Source: Saccoglossus kowalevskii
Taxonomy: Eukaryota > Hemichordata > Enteropneusta > Harrimaniidae
Reading direction: 5' to 3'
DNA length: 40,621 nt
Assembly: GCF_000003605.2 (NCBI RefSeq)
Contig: NW_003135334.1
Location: 210,958-251,578, forward strand
Notes under the pieces: model-generated
Database searches by the model: none
Told to the model about the DNA's origin: nothing
The model's input: the letters and a program-made list of their open reading frames with translations, nothing else
Program-made: the position numbers and the translations under genes
Shown: positions 23,701 through 34,706 of the stretch, piece by piece
How positions within the stretch are numbered: position 1 is the first letter of the stretch
Layout: each line of letters begins with the position of its first letter

Positions 23701-25723
23701 GAATCTGACATTCGCTCATATCCCTTGCATGCTTTCACTTACAGCGAACAGCGCATCTTCTCATTTTAATTCCGCCGCAATGCATCATGGTTCTACAGAG
23801 TACAAACGATCAGAATATGATAACGTATATAAGCAATGACTTGCTTTGTTGAGATGCCCGAGTTGTAAAAGACTTGGAAATAAATACAAAATTCAGCGAG
23901 TCGTTTTCATAAAAATCACCCCATGTCTGACCTCTATGTATCAGCGGGCCACACAAAGATAATTAATTATCGACTATTATGTTTTGTAGACGTGTATGGA
24001 GTCTAATAGCGCTAAGATATTTGATGTCTTTGTCGGGAGGATTACAGCCGAGGATCCCTACAACTACGTACGTTGTGAGTGTTGCCTTACAGCGGTGTAC
24101 TAATAGGACGTCTGACAGTTCGTCCAAATAATGGCTTGCAACCATGTACTTAATACACGGCATCTACGTATATACACTCCCGGGTTTCTAATTTGAAAAT
24201 CAAAATAATCACAGCAAGATGCAACACATTACAGTTAGTTTCCGTGTTTTTTTCCAAGAACAAACATTTCTCATACCGCACACGTCATACGTATGCAATC
24301 ACTTTTACATCTGGTCAGGAATAACTGTGTCAAACGCAGTCGCATTTAGGTATTATCGTAGTAAGTCTTTCTCTAGCTGTTATTGGATAGATGAGAAATA
24401 AAGAAAGTTAAACAGCTATTGGGTAATGGGAGTACAGTGAATCCAGCACTTTATGCGAGTAATAATACTAGTCTAGTATATTTGCACGCACGGAAAGCGA
24501 TAGTCAGGCACAACAGCGCGGAAATAACCGAATTCTACTCACTAGCCACACATGGAATGAATAAAATACACGATCATTTTAATACACCCTGGGAGAACAA
24601 GAACAGCAATTATTTACGTTATATTTGAGTCATTGCTACTAATGAGTATCGGTGTAGAAATAGACTGGGTTCAGTGTCACGTGGTATTGTTGTCCTAACA
24701 CGTCACACAATCTGAAGCCTTGTCTGTAAGCAGTGGTGTAATCATGAAATTGTCCACCAAATATCTATCTAACAAATCACTACATGGCAAGTATATGTTT
24801 GACAACGTGAAATCATGAAAAGTAGCACCCGTTTTGACGAATTTGTTAGTATGTGTGATTTGGTGAGCGTGCGCGCCGGAATCTGCTGGTTGGTGACGTA
24901 AACGAGCGGGATGAAACACGTGCCAGGAACACGCACAAGATAAGTATGGCGCGATTGCAAAGGGGTTGCAACGAGTTTGACAAATATAAGAATAAGTTCA
25001 AACAATAGATATATGCGACAAAGTAGCAATGTGTATGATTGGTATGGTTGGCAATATTCACACATCAAAACACGTAAACTGATTTCTGGAATGATATTTA
25101 CAATTCACGGGAGATGTTTGAGAAGGACGTGTCTATTAGCGTATTTCAGAATTTGGATGATAATTATATTAACACAGCGTCATTCGGAAAGGGAGGGGGG
25201 GTACAAAAAAAAGTCCAAAAATAACCAAATCGAGAGATGATGTCACGATGTAAAGAACACAATATGTACTGACATGTCAATTACGTTTTAGAATTTATTT
25301 TGAATATATTGAAACATTGATTTTTCTTTCTGCATCCTAAAAAAAACAAATTCTTTTTTTGCGTTTAGTATAGTGCACATGCCAATGCAAAATGTTTTTT
25401 ATCTTTAATGTAATTGTCATCTCATTGTTCACATATACGTTTATTGACAAGTGCTCAATTTTTCGTGAGTGGTTGCTTAATAATCGGAATCTGAAAAGAA
25501 ATTCACAAAGAGACAGATTTTAAAAATCAATTAAGTATTTTAAATGTCGATTTTTAGAAAATAACCTATAAGTTCTTTACTTATTTTTTTATTTTTATTT
25601 GTTTTCTACTCCCATTTATAATTTCTTCTGTCCAGTATTCTTTGAATGTATTCTTTAATTTTTCGAAACTGTTCTTAAGTTTTGATGCAGTAACCATTGT
25701 GTTATATTGTCTGTCCATTCTGG
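20718..25723. other. gene-free interval
   Basis: No supported gene. The longest frame (22574-22939, minus, 121 codons) has no recognisable domain. Two similar short segments, 23083-23120 and 24673-24712, share TCACGTGGTATT and then ACGTCA...AATC. The part before 25724 is AT-rich with a G run at about 25194-25201. Confidence 0.5.
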
Positions 25724-26664
25724 TCTCACGTCACATACATGTCTCACATTACACATATGTCTCACATCACCTGAATGCCCCACATCACACACATGTCTCA
25801 CATCTCATATATGTGTCACATATCATATGTGTCCAACATCACATACATGTCTCACATCACATACATGTCTCACATCTCACATCACATACATGTCTCACAT
25901 CACACATATGTCTCACATCACATACATGTCTCACATCTCATATGTGTTTCACATCACATATATGTCTCACATCACATGCATGTCTCACATCACATACATA
26001 TTTCACATCACATACATATCTCACATCACATACATGTCTCACATCACATACATGTCTCACATCACATGCATGTCTCACATCACATACATGTCTCACATCA
26101 CATATGTCTCACATCACATACATGTCTCACATCACATATATGTCTCACATCACATACATGTCTCACATCACATACATGTCTCACATCACATACATGTCCC
26201 ACATCACATACACGTCTCACATCACATATGTCTCACATCACATACATGTCTCACATCACATACATGTCTCACATCACATACATGTCTCACATCACATACA
26301 TGTCCCACATCACATACATGTCTCACATCACATATATCTCACATCACGTACATGTCTCACATCACATATGTCTCACATCACATATATGTCTCACATCACA
26401 TATGTCTCACATCACATACATGTCTCACATCACATACATGTCCCACATCACATACATGTCTCACAACACATATGTCTCACATCACATACATGTCTCACAT
26501 CACATACATGTCTCACATCACATACATGTCTCACATCACATACATGTCTCACATCACATACATGTCTCACATCACATACATGTCTCACATCACATACATG
26601 TCTCACATCACATACATGTCTCACATCACATACATGTCTCACATCACATATATGTCTCACATCA
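25724..26664. repeat. 18-bp satellite, about 52 units, open in all three forward frames
   Basis: The unit is TCTCACATCACATACATG. The right part (about 26467-26640) is a run of near-identical units; the left part is diverged (CATGCATG, CATATATG, CCCACATC, CACCTGAATG). Several units are 16 bp long because CATACATG became CATATG, which shifts the frame. The unit length is divisible by three and the unit holds no stop in any forward frame, so overlapping ORFs of 382, 394 and 298 codons appear, with repeats such as SHITYM, LTSHTC and SHHIHV. Frameshifting length variants, equal openness of all frames and absence of flanking exon signals show that these are not genes. Confidence 0.95.
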
Positions 26665-29072
26665 AGTGTAATGAAATACGTGGTCCAATGGAGCTTAGAG
26701 TCACTCTTAATTGTGGCACAGATCTATATATCACACATTTCATTACTGCTAGTGGAAATACATTCCCAAATACGAGTAAACACAATCTAAGCAATCCACT
26801 TATTGCTTTATTTAGTCTTGGAAAGTCCGAGTACAAAAACTGTTTATGTAATACCGATAATACTGACCATGTGTTATCACAACCCATGTGACCCTTCCAT
26901 CATAAGTTACGTAAACTAAGCCACTTGTTAAATAATGTATATACAACGTATATATAAGCAATTCATTATAGAGAACCTATTATACTAAATACTACCTTCC
27001 TAAGTACACACTCTCTTGAACATTCAGTTACAAGTACGTAAGTGTAGCTGTACGGTGACTCTACCCACGTTTCAACAGACTGTATGTTAATCAGATTAAG
27101 ATGAAAATATCCACAGCTACCAATTATGTGAAGCCGATGTGGTCATGGTCACTCGTCACTTAATGCACATGTGTTATATCGATATAGGTTTCTCTGGCAT
27201 GCAATGACGAATTATGTTCTAAGTAAATACACAGACACTTTGTTGTGAGATATGCACCGTGTTTTCTTCTGTGTCGTTATTATATATAGCCGATCGATGA
27301 CTATTTTGGTCATAACATTTTTGGAGATGTCACATGGCATATATGTATCACAACACATCATAGATTCCGTTGGTATTGTGTTGCAGGTGCTCGTCGATTA
27401 TTTGGAACGAAGTGCGGACATTTATGGTCACGCTATCTCTATTAAGTTATTTATTTAATATATCCAAGAAAATTATAGAAAATAGTAGTGAATTTATTTT
27501 CTCAAATGTACTGTTAATGAGTGAAACATAGTCTTAACATTGATTTGAATGTCAAATTTCGAAAACATTAAAGTCCGCATAATCGTACCACCGTATTCTA
27601 TGCGACAGAACAAAGACTGTGAAATATTAGTATATTGTTTGTTTACATCTCGAGAGTACTTTCATTGGAAAAGTATCGGAGTGTTTAATCAAATAAGGCC
27701 CGTTTTGAAACATCGTAGGGGTTTACTCTTTTCGATCAGTTTCCAGCCTCGAACGGGGTGTAAATTCAGTATCTGCAGCTGAAAATAATGAACGTGTGAT
27801 TTTTTCAAACTTAACAACATTTTGTTTAAAAAAATCGGTAATGAAAATGGCATTACCACACAAAACAAATTGTCAAACAATAAATCACGTCTGTCACAAT
27901 ATGTTGTGAAATAGAATCATTTGTGCATTTTTTTTTGCCGAAGGAATCGGTGTCTATGGGAACCGTGACTAGCGGCAACTTCTATCTTACTGCCAATGAC
28001 GCTTGCAAATTTTGAGGATATTTTATTTATAATCACTTGTTTCTTGTATAGTGATTCATAATCGAGATATTCGTATTCAATGTGACGCATTGCGATTCGG
28101 TTATTGAGAACCAAACATACAATTTAAATGTGTAATTTAGTGTTGACGGGGACTATATCAACAAATTTGTTTCGTATTTTATTTATAACCATATGTGTTT
28201 TAGGTATGCTAATATTTTATGTATGTTACAATATTTAGCTATATATGTATATCCCCCCAGTGAACAACCGATATGACTCCCAAAATATGTACCCCACTGT
28301 ATCGCTGTCCCATTGCATCATGGGTGATTTGATATCACTGATGTGTTAATACATTCACCGGCTCTTAGTATACAGTGTTGTCTATTAACGTGATTCGAGA
28401 TTTCCCTCTGGACATGTGCAATCCTTCACTCGGTCCACCTACTGCATTTAGTAGTGAATTATGCAGGCAAGCCAATTTAAAAATGCCTACGCCATGTGAG
28501 CATGCGGACACTGATATATCACTGGGTATCTTGTTACTGTATTGACAATGGTTGTCGTAGTTGCTTGGTGAGGCTGGTTTGAAGGACTGTTGCTGTATGA
28601 GTGGGTTTATACTACCAACATTAAATATGTTTGATTTAGACAATACACGATGAGCATATAAGTATTATGGTTGATACTTTCTCTTCCGGACCTGCGTAAT
28701 TTGAGTTAAGAAAGTGTCATTTCAGTCAATTTTCTCATTTAGACCGAAATACTGGATCAAATTGTTTTACTCTTGAGTATCAGGTGTTGTTTTACATGAA
28801 CCATTTTAAAATCAGTTAATGGCATGCGAATTAGGCAATTATCATGCACGAATTTGTACCAAAAAGTTAATCAGGTCTGCGTTTTATTACAGATCAAATT
28901 TCAAGACTTCACTATATCACGAGAATATCATAGAGCCACATGCTGTGCGGTCAAAAAAAGTCAGTTAAATACGTGAGCAAAATGTCTAAATCAATTTGCT
29001 TCAAACTTCGACAAGGATTTACGGGCAGAACATTATTTCTATATCTAAAACTATATTACAAGAATGTATTGA
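26665..29072. other. gene-poor interval
   Basis: No confirmed gene. A 92-codon minus frame at 28365-28643 (IFNVGSINPLIQQQSFKPAS...) is rich in S, N, P and Q and less AT-biased than other chance frames, but it has no recognised domain and no clear splice borders. I therefore do not call it. Confidence 0.5.
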
Positions 29073-29210
29073 AAACTGTTTTGTGTATTCACAGATGAGG
29101 AAAGATTTTGTCAATTGGAAGATAAAATGATTTCATTGAAATGTTATCAGAATCGCATGGACATGAAGTATGAAAGCATGCAGCTGGAGAATGGTGTCAT
29201 TTTGAAATAG
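29073..29210 (+). pseudogene. LINE ORF1-like coiled-coil fragment
   Basis: A 45-codon frame ends at TAG 29208-29210 and reads ...EERFCQLEDKMISLKCYQ, then NRMDMKYESMQLENG. It resembles the coiled-coil-to-domain junction of LINE ORF1-type proteins, where phrases like 'LEDK...LE.Y.RR.NL.FEGI.E..GE' are common. A second copy of the stretch 29141-29171 occurs at 31237-31267 with two mismatches, which supports a repeat origin. An excellent splice-acceptor-like tract, TTTTGTGTATTCACAG, ends at 29094, so a host terminal exon cannot be excluded. The element's other parts were not seen nearby. Confidence 0.33.
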
Positions 29211-30429
29211 AGGTTTTTCACAAAATATAAGCGGTCGAATCTTCCAACAATTGTAGAGGAGAATTATAAATATTTCTGGCTTCTGTGCAGTAAATTCGGC
29301 AAAGCTCCGTAAAACATGTGATTGTAAATACCCTGGATTCTCGTCCGATATAAAATCACCCCTATAACCTTACGCCTAACTCCTGCTGTGACCTCAGTGT
29401 CAATGTACACAAAATCCCGAGATGTGAACATCAACAACACTGAAAGTGGAGACCATATGAGGTTACTGTGAGAATATCTCAAAGTATGCACGAATACGGC
29501 GTGAAAATCGACGGGTTGTAAACATAATTTAATATGGGGAGAATAAACGGCCTGAAAACCGTGTTCGATTCTCGTCCTCAAGTGTGGGATCCAACCACAT
29601 CATATCATTCACAAATGCTACATTGCGTGATTTCATTGTTACATAAATTCAAAGTTGTCCTAGTGATAAAACTAGCCGGGACAATTTTTTTAGGGCGGAA
29701 ACCTTCTCCCGTTTTTCAATTTTTTTTAGTTACTTTTAATTCCGATAAGTACACTACCATATCTGTTTTGACACTGTGGGCAAAGAGACGAGTACGACTC
29801 GGAATCATTCAGTACAGCAGCGATTGAACTTCATGTCAAATTAATATTGATATACATAACACTGAAACACCGGTGATATGTTATGCGCTAAATATCATCC
29901 CATTTGTTATTCCTTCTAAATAGGAAAACGGGGGCTCGTAAGGAATATTAGCCATAATGAACGTCGTCACAAGGAGTAAAGCCCCGAATAAAAAGTAGTA
30001 TAGTTTAGTTTATAAGCCTCTTGTGTATTGGATCATATTATAGGTGGTTTGGTGCAGACCGGTGCAAACTAGGCATAATCATTCACGGTGATGCCAGGTG
30101 CGTTCCAGCTAGTCTAGGAGACACCGTGTATAGGAAACACGAGCTTCAGGCTATTTAAAATCAAATATTATTTACCTTGTGAAAAGCTTTGCACAGTCCA
30201 TGCCAACGCTGTCACTAGACAGTCGTAATGCGAATGAGCATACTCACAGCAGTAGAGTTAGATGAGTTATATATAGATAGACACGATCGTCTCTATGATA
30301 CACGGAGGCACTTAAGACATTCCTTCTCATTGGTTCATTGGTATTACATAGTGTGTATAATGTTCCACCAATGTCAGCATACATCCACTGTGACAGTGTG
30401 GATACGTCATGAGGTCTCGAATAACCCGC
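29211..30429. other. gene-free interval
   Basis: No supported gene. The minus frame at 29264-29581 (105 codons) has no recognised domain. GTTCGATTC at 29563-29571 matches a tRNA B-box core, but no A-box or cloverleaf accompanies it. Confidence 0.5.
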
Positions 30430-30671
30430 TATCACGTGACAGTGTGGGCATTTTAGTAAATCTAAAATGAACCGAAATCACGTAATGAAGTACATATTTC
30501 AGTAAGATAGTTGGGTGTCACGTGACATAATAGTAATTAAGTGTCGCATAGCCGGACACCACACACGGCTTAATTTTGTATTGTCATTAAGTGTGTCAAT
30601 ACAATGACAGCATCTTTAATTTACCCCCAGTCCACACACGATACCTATATATATATATGGGTGACGTCACC
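30430..30671. promoter_or_regulatory. cluster of ACGT-core palindromes beside a TATA run
   Basis: TCACGTGA octamers lie at 30432-30439 and 30518-30525. A 13-base TATATATATATAT run at 30646-30658 is followed directly by the perfect 12-bp palindrome GGTGACGTCACC at 30660-30671, a full CRE. CREs bind CREB/ATF-type bZIP factors, and CACGTG E-boxes bind USF/MITF/MYC-type bHLH factors. No transcription start or gene is recognised next to it, so function is inferred only from motif clustering. Confidence 0.35.
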
Positions 30672-31146
30672 GACTTTGTTTACGTCGGGAAACATCAAAT
30701 TCCAGTAAACTGAATATGCCCTGGATAGAGATGGGGTTAGAGGCAATGTCTTGCACAGACTAGCCGGCGCCTGATTAGTCAAGTCGCTCAGTGTGTCCAA
30801 TCTATCTGTGAGCTCTGCACTGGGTGAAAGGACATCCCTTTATCTAATTGATTTCTACTGGTCACCAGAATAAAATGTGTCATAAAGTGCACTTGCGTAT
30901 TTAAAGCGGGAGGATCGTCAACTGAGCACGCGCGGGAATTGAGTCTCAAGCGACGATAACAAAACACACTAAAACGCAAAGGCTCATGGACAAACGCTTG
31001 CTTATAAACAATGACACGCTATGGCCATCTGACACATGTGCAGGTGACGACTCCTTCGCTTTAAACACATGTGATTACAGTAGCATTATACACCGAGTAA
31101 ACATCCCATCAACTAGTGCCCGCGAATTCTCGTATATAATTGATTG
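30672..31146. other. short gene-free interval with one MITE-like end
   Basis: No gene seen. On the minus strand, 31064 down to 31042 reads TTAAAGCGAAGGAGTCGTC and onward, an end similar to TTAAAGCGCGACAGTCGTCG at 36713-36732; see the AGTCGTCG family entries. Confidence 0.45.
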
Positions 31147-31236
31147 AAGGGCGGTGGTCGTCGCGCCGCGCCCTGTTTGATTTGGGACACGTAGCGATAT
31201 ACAGAACGCGTAAAATACATTGCTTGTTCACATGTA
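31147..31236 (+). mobile_element. AGTCGTCG-family MITE, left part only
   Basis: It starts AAGGGCGGTGGTCGTCGCGC and stays alignable, at roughly three quarters identity by eye, with 34309-34400 through CCTGTT.GAT..GGGAC, TAGCGA, ACGCG and TAAAATACATTG. The right end present in the 34.3-kb copy is absent here; instead the sequence runs directly into a copy of the 29141-29171 repeat. It may be a truncated copy or a composite of two repeats. Confidence 0.5.
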
Positions 31237-31267
31237 ATGTTATCAGAATTGCATGGACATGAAATAT
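31237..31267 (+). repeat. second copy of the 29141-29171 repeat
   Basis: ATGTTATCAGAATTGCATGG and the following 11 bases match 29141-29171 with two substitutions. In the frame of the first copy this reads CYQNCMDMKY. It probably derives from the same LINE-like ORF fragment. Confidence 0.6.
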
Positions 31268-31794
31268 TTAAATATTATCACATCTCACTGCTGTTACGCA
31301 TGCTGTGATTGATTGAGACTCAGTCATATGGCATTGAATAAAAATGGATATTACATGGTATATTGCCCACCAAGTTGATATCATTGATATTACATTGGTA
31401 TAACACATGTATGACGTCACTCAAACTACTGCGCAACGATACTGCGCATAACAAATTGTCGTTCGCTGCACTGGTGGTGCTGGCCCGGCCGTTGTTGCTT
31501 TCGGGGTTACTTTCAAGGTTTTGAAGGAACTTTAGCCATCCGAAATAGTCAACGAACGTGCCAGAATGATATTTGATGTTTAGGGTATTCTTTTTATAAA
31601 GCAAAAATGTACGGCAAAGCCGCTACTGAAACATGGCAGACAGGATCTCTACGGCGCGTTCTACGTAAGCGAAGGTCTGATTCCCATAGCGTGCCTGCAT
31701 CTCTTGTACCCACCCTACAACTATGTTCATTATATTATTTTGCTTCTATGTCTTATGAGAAACAATATTTGTTTGGTGTGCTCAAAACAAATCA
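31268..31794. other. gene-free interval
   Basis: No supported gene. A CRE palindrome TGACGTCA lies at 31412-31419. The 94-codon minus frame at 31320-31604 has no recognised domain. Confidence 0.5.
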
Positions 31795-31832
31795 CTGCGG
31801 TCACCTTCAAATTCAAGATGGCGTCTAATATG
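31795..31832 (+). repeat. dispersed AAGATGGCG repeat, copy 1
   Basis: It contains GCGGTCACCTTCAAATTCAAGATGGCGTC. The same phrase appears in reverse orientation at 33915-33954. AAGATGGCG-type repeats are common in invertebrate genomes, and the core matches a YY1 site (AAGATGGCGGC). Confidence 0.65.
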
Positions 31833-32606
31833 GTTACTGAATGGTAAATATACACGTATTATGCTGGAATGTTAGTTTAAATGGCTATACGTATGTTTTA
31901 TCGACTAAATAATCTACATATTTGCATTCCAAGTTGATATCAATAGTTGATCCATGCTAACCGAGTCCATACTCGCATTTTAGTGAATTGTTCGTCTCGT
32001 GGGCCTGATGACTTTAGTAATTATAGAAATACCAATTAGCCATTCTTCAACAACCAGTAGTCAAAAATAATATACTGACAAAATCGGAACATCATAAACC
32101 CCCATAAGAGAGTCAGACCAGGTGCACGTGAAGGGTAACCATCTGCTGCGGGCATGTCGAACTATACCAAACCACAAGAACAAACAGTTGTTTTGTATGC
32201 TATTAGATAGTGAATGTTTTTTAATGTTACATGTATAACATTGTTCACTTCAAATTGACAAATATATACCAAATTGTGTACAAACGATTTGCGCAATGAG
32301 CAGTTCATAACTATATGCCGGGCTATGTTTTTCATAGTTGTTTTTGGACCCCATACATAGGGTATTATATACTGTACATTTAAAAACTGCTAAATTTATT
32401 TGCCAGTCAGATAGAAAAAACAATTTGCAATTGAAAGTTTGAGTGACTTTTACTTTGAAATGTCCAATATAAAGTATAAAATGGGCAATTAAAGTTATCA
32501 TTACTGGTTACGAATATTTATAATAATTGTGTGTGGCACACACACACTAATATATCAAGGTAACACACACGTTTTAATATTACGATCTGAACAGTAACTA
32601 CTATAT
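31833..32606. other. gene-free interval
   Basis: No supported gene. A GTGTGTGGCACACACACAC stretch lies at about 32529-32547. Confidence 0.5.
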
Positions 32607-32762
32607 GATAATCGGAAATCTGTAATCAGCGAAACAAGGGTCTAACACGTACACGTACAAACTGTCAGACGAAACTTGGCCTGTATATTTACCTTTCAAT
32701 AATGTATATAAGGACATAAAACATTTGCCGAAAATAACAATATTTTATTCAGTAAATCATTC

Positions 32763-32806
32763 GTTTCGCTAATTACAGATAATCGGAAATCTGTAATCAG
32801 CGAAAC
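32763..32806. repeat. strong hairpin at the unit 1/unit 2 junction
   Basis: The 18-base arm GTTTCGCTAATTACAGAT (32763-32780) and its partner ATCTGTAATCAGCGAAAC (32789-32806) pair with a single mismatch around the 8-base loop AATCGGAA. Confidence 0.9.
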
Positions 32807-33216
32807 AAATTTTCTATATGTGTGTTATTATGTAAACTGTTGGCTTTAGTAGTCCAGTGTATACAAAGGCATGGAACAATTGTCAACAATAAAGGTGATG
32901 ACACCGGAAGGAAGGTCCGTAAAGGAGGGCAGCCCCCATATTTTGACCTAGGTTGAACCAGAGAGCCCACCATACTGATGATCATATGCAAATTAATATG
33001 CCTTTTGGTACGCTTCGCAATATTACTGTTAATTTAAATATCATCTCCTTTAATGGCGTTGTATACACTACTGAAAGTTGTGATCAGCGAAATGAACCAT
33101 TTACTGATAAATATTGTTATTTTCGGCAAATGTTTTATGTCGTTATACTAGTATACACTGCTGAAAAGTGAATATACAGGACCGACAGTTGTAAATATTG
33201 TACGTGTAAGACCCTT

Positions 33217-33260
33217 GTTTCGCTGATTACGTAATTTTAATTATCTGTAATAAGCGAAAC
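33217..33260. repeat. hairpin at the unit 3/unit 4 junction
   Basis: GTTTCGCTGATTAC (33217-33230) pairs with GTAATAAGCGAAAC (33247-33260) with one mismatch around a 16-base AT-rich loop. The arrangement mirrors the junction at 32763-32806. Confidence 0.88.
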
Positions 33261-33345
33261 GAACCATTTATGTATTAAATATTGTTATTTTCGGCAAATA
33301 TTTTGCAAATATTGTACGTATGAAACCAATTTCCTCTGATTACAG

Positions 33346-34308
33346 TTTAATTTTCATTAAGCGTGTTATCCCCGTTTTGTTTCGTTTTTTTGATTACAAT
33401 AAGCCAAAATGTGCCAATGACTCTTTATGTCTCGAAGGGCCTTTTTAAACTGTTTGTCCACTTTTTGGTGTGCATTGCTAATTACGGTGACAACGCTGCT
33501 TTCTGCTGATCACAGTTGAGAGACTGTGTGCTGATTGAGTTCGATTTTCTCATTCAGGATTCTTTATTGATATTTCTGGATATGTGCCAGTCACCCAATG
33601 TACATATGCTGTACATCTCGTGGGAACCTGTCTCATTATCAACCTCGGCACAGTTCCTGCCAAGTCACCAAATGTGGAATTGCTATTTACTTTCAGCTGC
33701 TGAATAAGTCTCATTCCCATTCCCGTTATATACATAAAACGTGGTTTGCAACAAATGTTGGTGAATATCTTACAGTTTGATAAGCAAAACAATACTTTTA
33801 TCATCATGGAATGTTAGTTCGTGGACTTTTTTGTTCACAAAAGCATATATTTAGCTACTTTCACAAATATTCTATCACAAATGGAACCAGCTATATTAGG
33901 TTGTACAGGCTTGGTCGCCATCTTGGACGCCATCTTGGATTTGAAGGTCACCGCAATAACTGTTTTCGATCACACAAACAAATCATGGTATGTCATACCA
34001 TAGAAGTTCAAATAAACACAGTGAACTTAGTTTGTAGGCCGGGTACAATGGGAGTGCCTAATATGTGGGATCAGACCTTCGCTTAACGCTGTGAGCATTT
34101 CTATGCGTTCCACGCCGATACTAACCGAAAACGCTCTAAGCTGTGTGACTTGTGAATAGAAGATGTAGTACGTTCGTGCGTGAGAAAGTAATTCCAATTA
34201 CTTCCACGGCACTCTAACATTTTTATCTGGCGAGTGGTTAAATAACTTGCGTTTGAGAATTTCTCAAGTCATTTAAAAAATGTTATATTCTTTAAAATTG
34301 AATGGTTC
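33346..34308. other. gene-free interval with one dispersed repeat copy
   Basis: No supported gene; the overlapping short frames are not recognised. The AAGATGGCG repeat copy at 33915-33954 is listed separately. Confidence 0.5.
33915..33954 (-). repeat. dispersed AAGATGGCG repeat, copy 2 (inverted)
   Basis: Read on the minus strand this is GCGGTGACCTTCAAATCCAAGATGGCGTC followed by a second AAGATGGCG, matching 31795-31832 with few changes. The AAGATGGCG core is doubled here. Confidence 0.65.
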
Positions 34309-34434
34309 AAGGGCGACAGTCGTCGTGTCGCATCCTGTTCGATAAGGGACTCATAGCGACGTATACAACGCGTGTAAAATACATTGTTTATTTACATGAA
34401 ATTCGAACAATCGCTGCGCGACGACCACCGCGCA
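34309..34434. mobile_element. AGTCGTCG-family MITE, apparently complete
   Basis: The left end GGGCGACAGTCGTCG (34311-34325) faces a right end that reads inward GCGCGGTGGTCGTCG (34433 down to 34419). The similarity goes on for about 31 bases on each side, to TGTTCGA in both arms. The element is about 125 bp and has no coding capacity. TTCA occurs just outside both ends (34306-34309 and 34435-34438), but such a short match is weak evidence for a target duplication. The left two thirds match the copy at 31147-31236. Confidence 0.6.
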
Positions 34435-34706
34435 TTCACTCTGCTGAAACATGGTGACTAAAACAGTATCCGTGGCTGAAAATAGCATTTACTGTGTGTA
34501 TTTCGCAGTTTTTTTCAGTAAACAATGTATGTATGCTATTGAGTAATGTGAATCTTGTTAGAATACATAAAATAAAATATTGCATACTTCAAAAATAAAT
34601 GTTGTTATTTTGTGGGAGAGCGGGTGTGAGTGGTGTATGGTTAGATGTATTTGAGAATGGTGGGTGTCTGCTCGATGTAATAAAATGGTCATTCGGGCAA
34701 TATCCC
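34435..34706. other. short gene-free interval
   Basis: AT-rich sequence with no supported gene. A small hairpin, TCGGG-CAATA-TCCCGA, lies near 34693-34708, at the edge of the foldback. Confidence 0.5.

Larger units (their letters stand above)
32607..33345. mobile_element. cluster of inverted, TIR-bounded units (compound foldback/MITE array)
   Basis: At least three complete or near-complete units and one partial unit share the terminus TGTAATCAGCGAAAC. Unit 1 (32618-32780, 163 bp) runs from ATCTGTAATCAGCGAAAC to GTTTCGCTAATTACAGAT and has AATCGGAA on both sides (32610-32617 and 32781-32788). A second unit starts at 32789. Unit 3 (about 33080-33230) is an inverted copy of unit 1; shared blocks, read on unit 3's strand, include ATTGTTATTTTCGGCAAATG, AATATACAGG and AGACCCTTGTTTCGCTGATT. 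Unit 4 (about 33247-33340) is a direct copy of unit 3 with an internal deletion of about 50 bp. No transposase is present. Terminal repeats and repeated inverted copies suggest a nonautonomous DNA transposon that inserted or rearranged repeatedly at its own ends. The superfamily is unknown. Confidence 0.7.

Noticed and set aside
25642-26891. Three overlapping forward ORFs of 382, 394 and 298 codons
   Set aside because: They are readings of the 18-bp satellite in three frames. All frames are equally open, and 16-bp unit variants switch the frame, so no protein is conserved.
28365-28643. 92-codon minus-strand Ser/Asn/Gln-rich ORF as an exon
   Set aside because: The composition is suggestive, but there is no domain, no clear acceptor or donor, and a stop lies about ten codons upstream.
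29563-29571. tRNA or tRNA-derived SINE B-box GTTCGATTC
   Set aside because: No A-box at the right distance and no cloverleaf could be drawn, so a chance match is likely.
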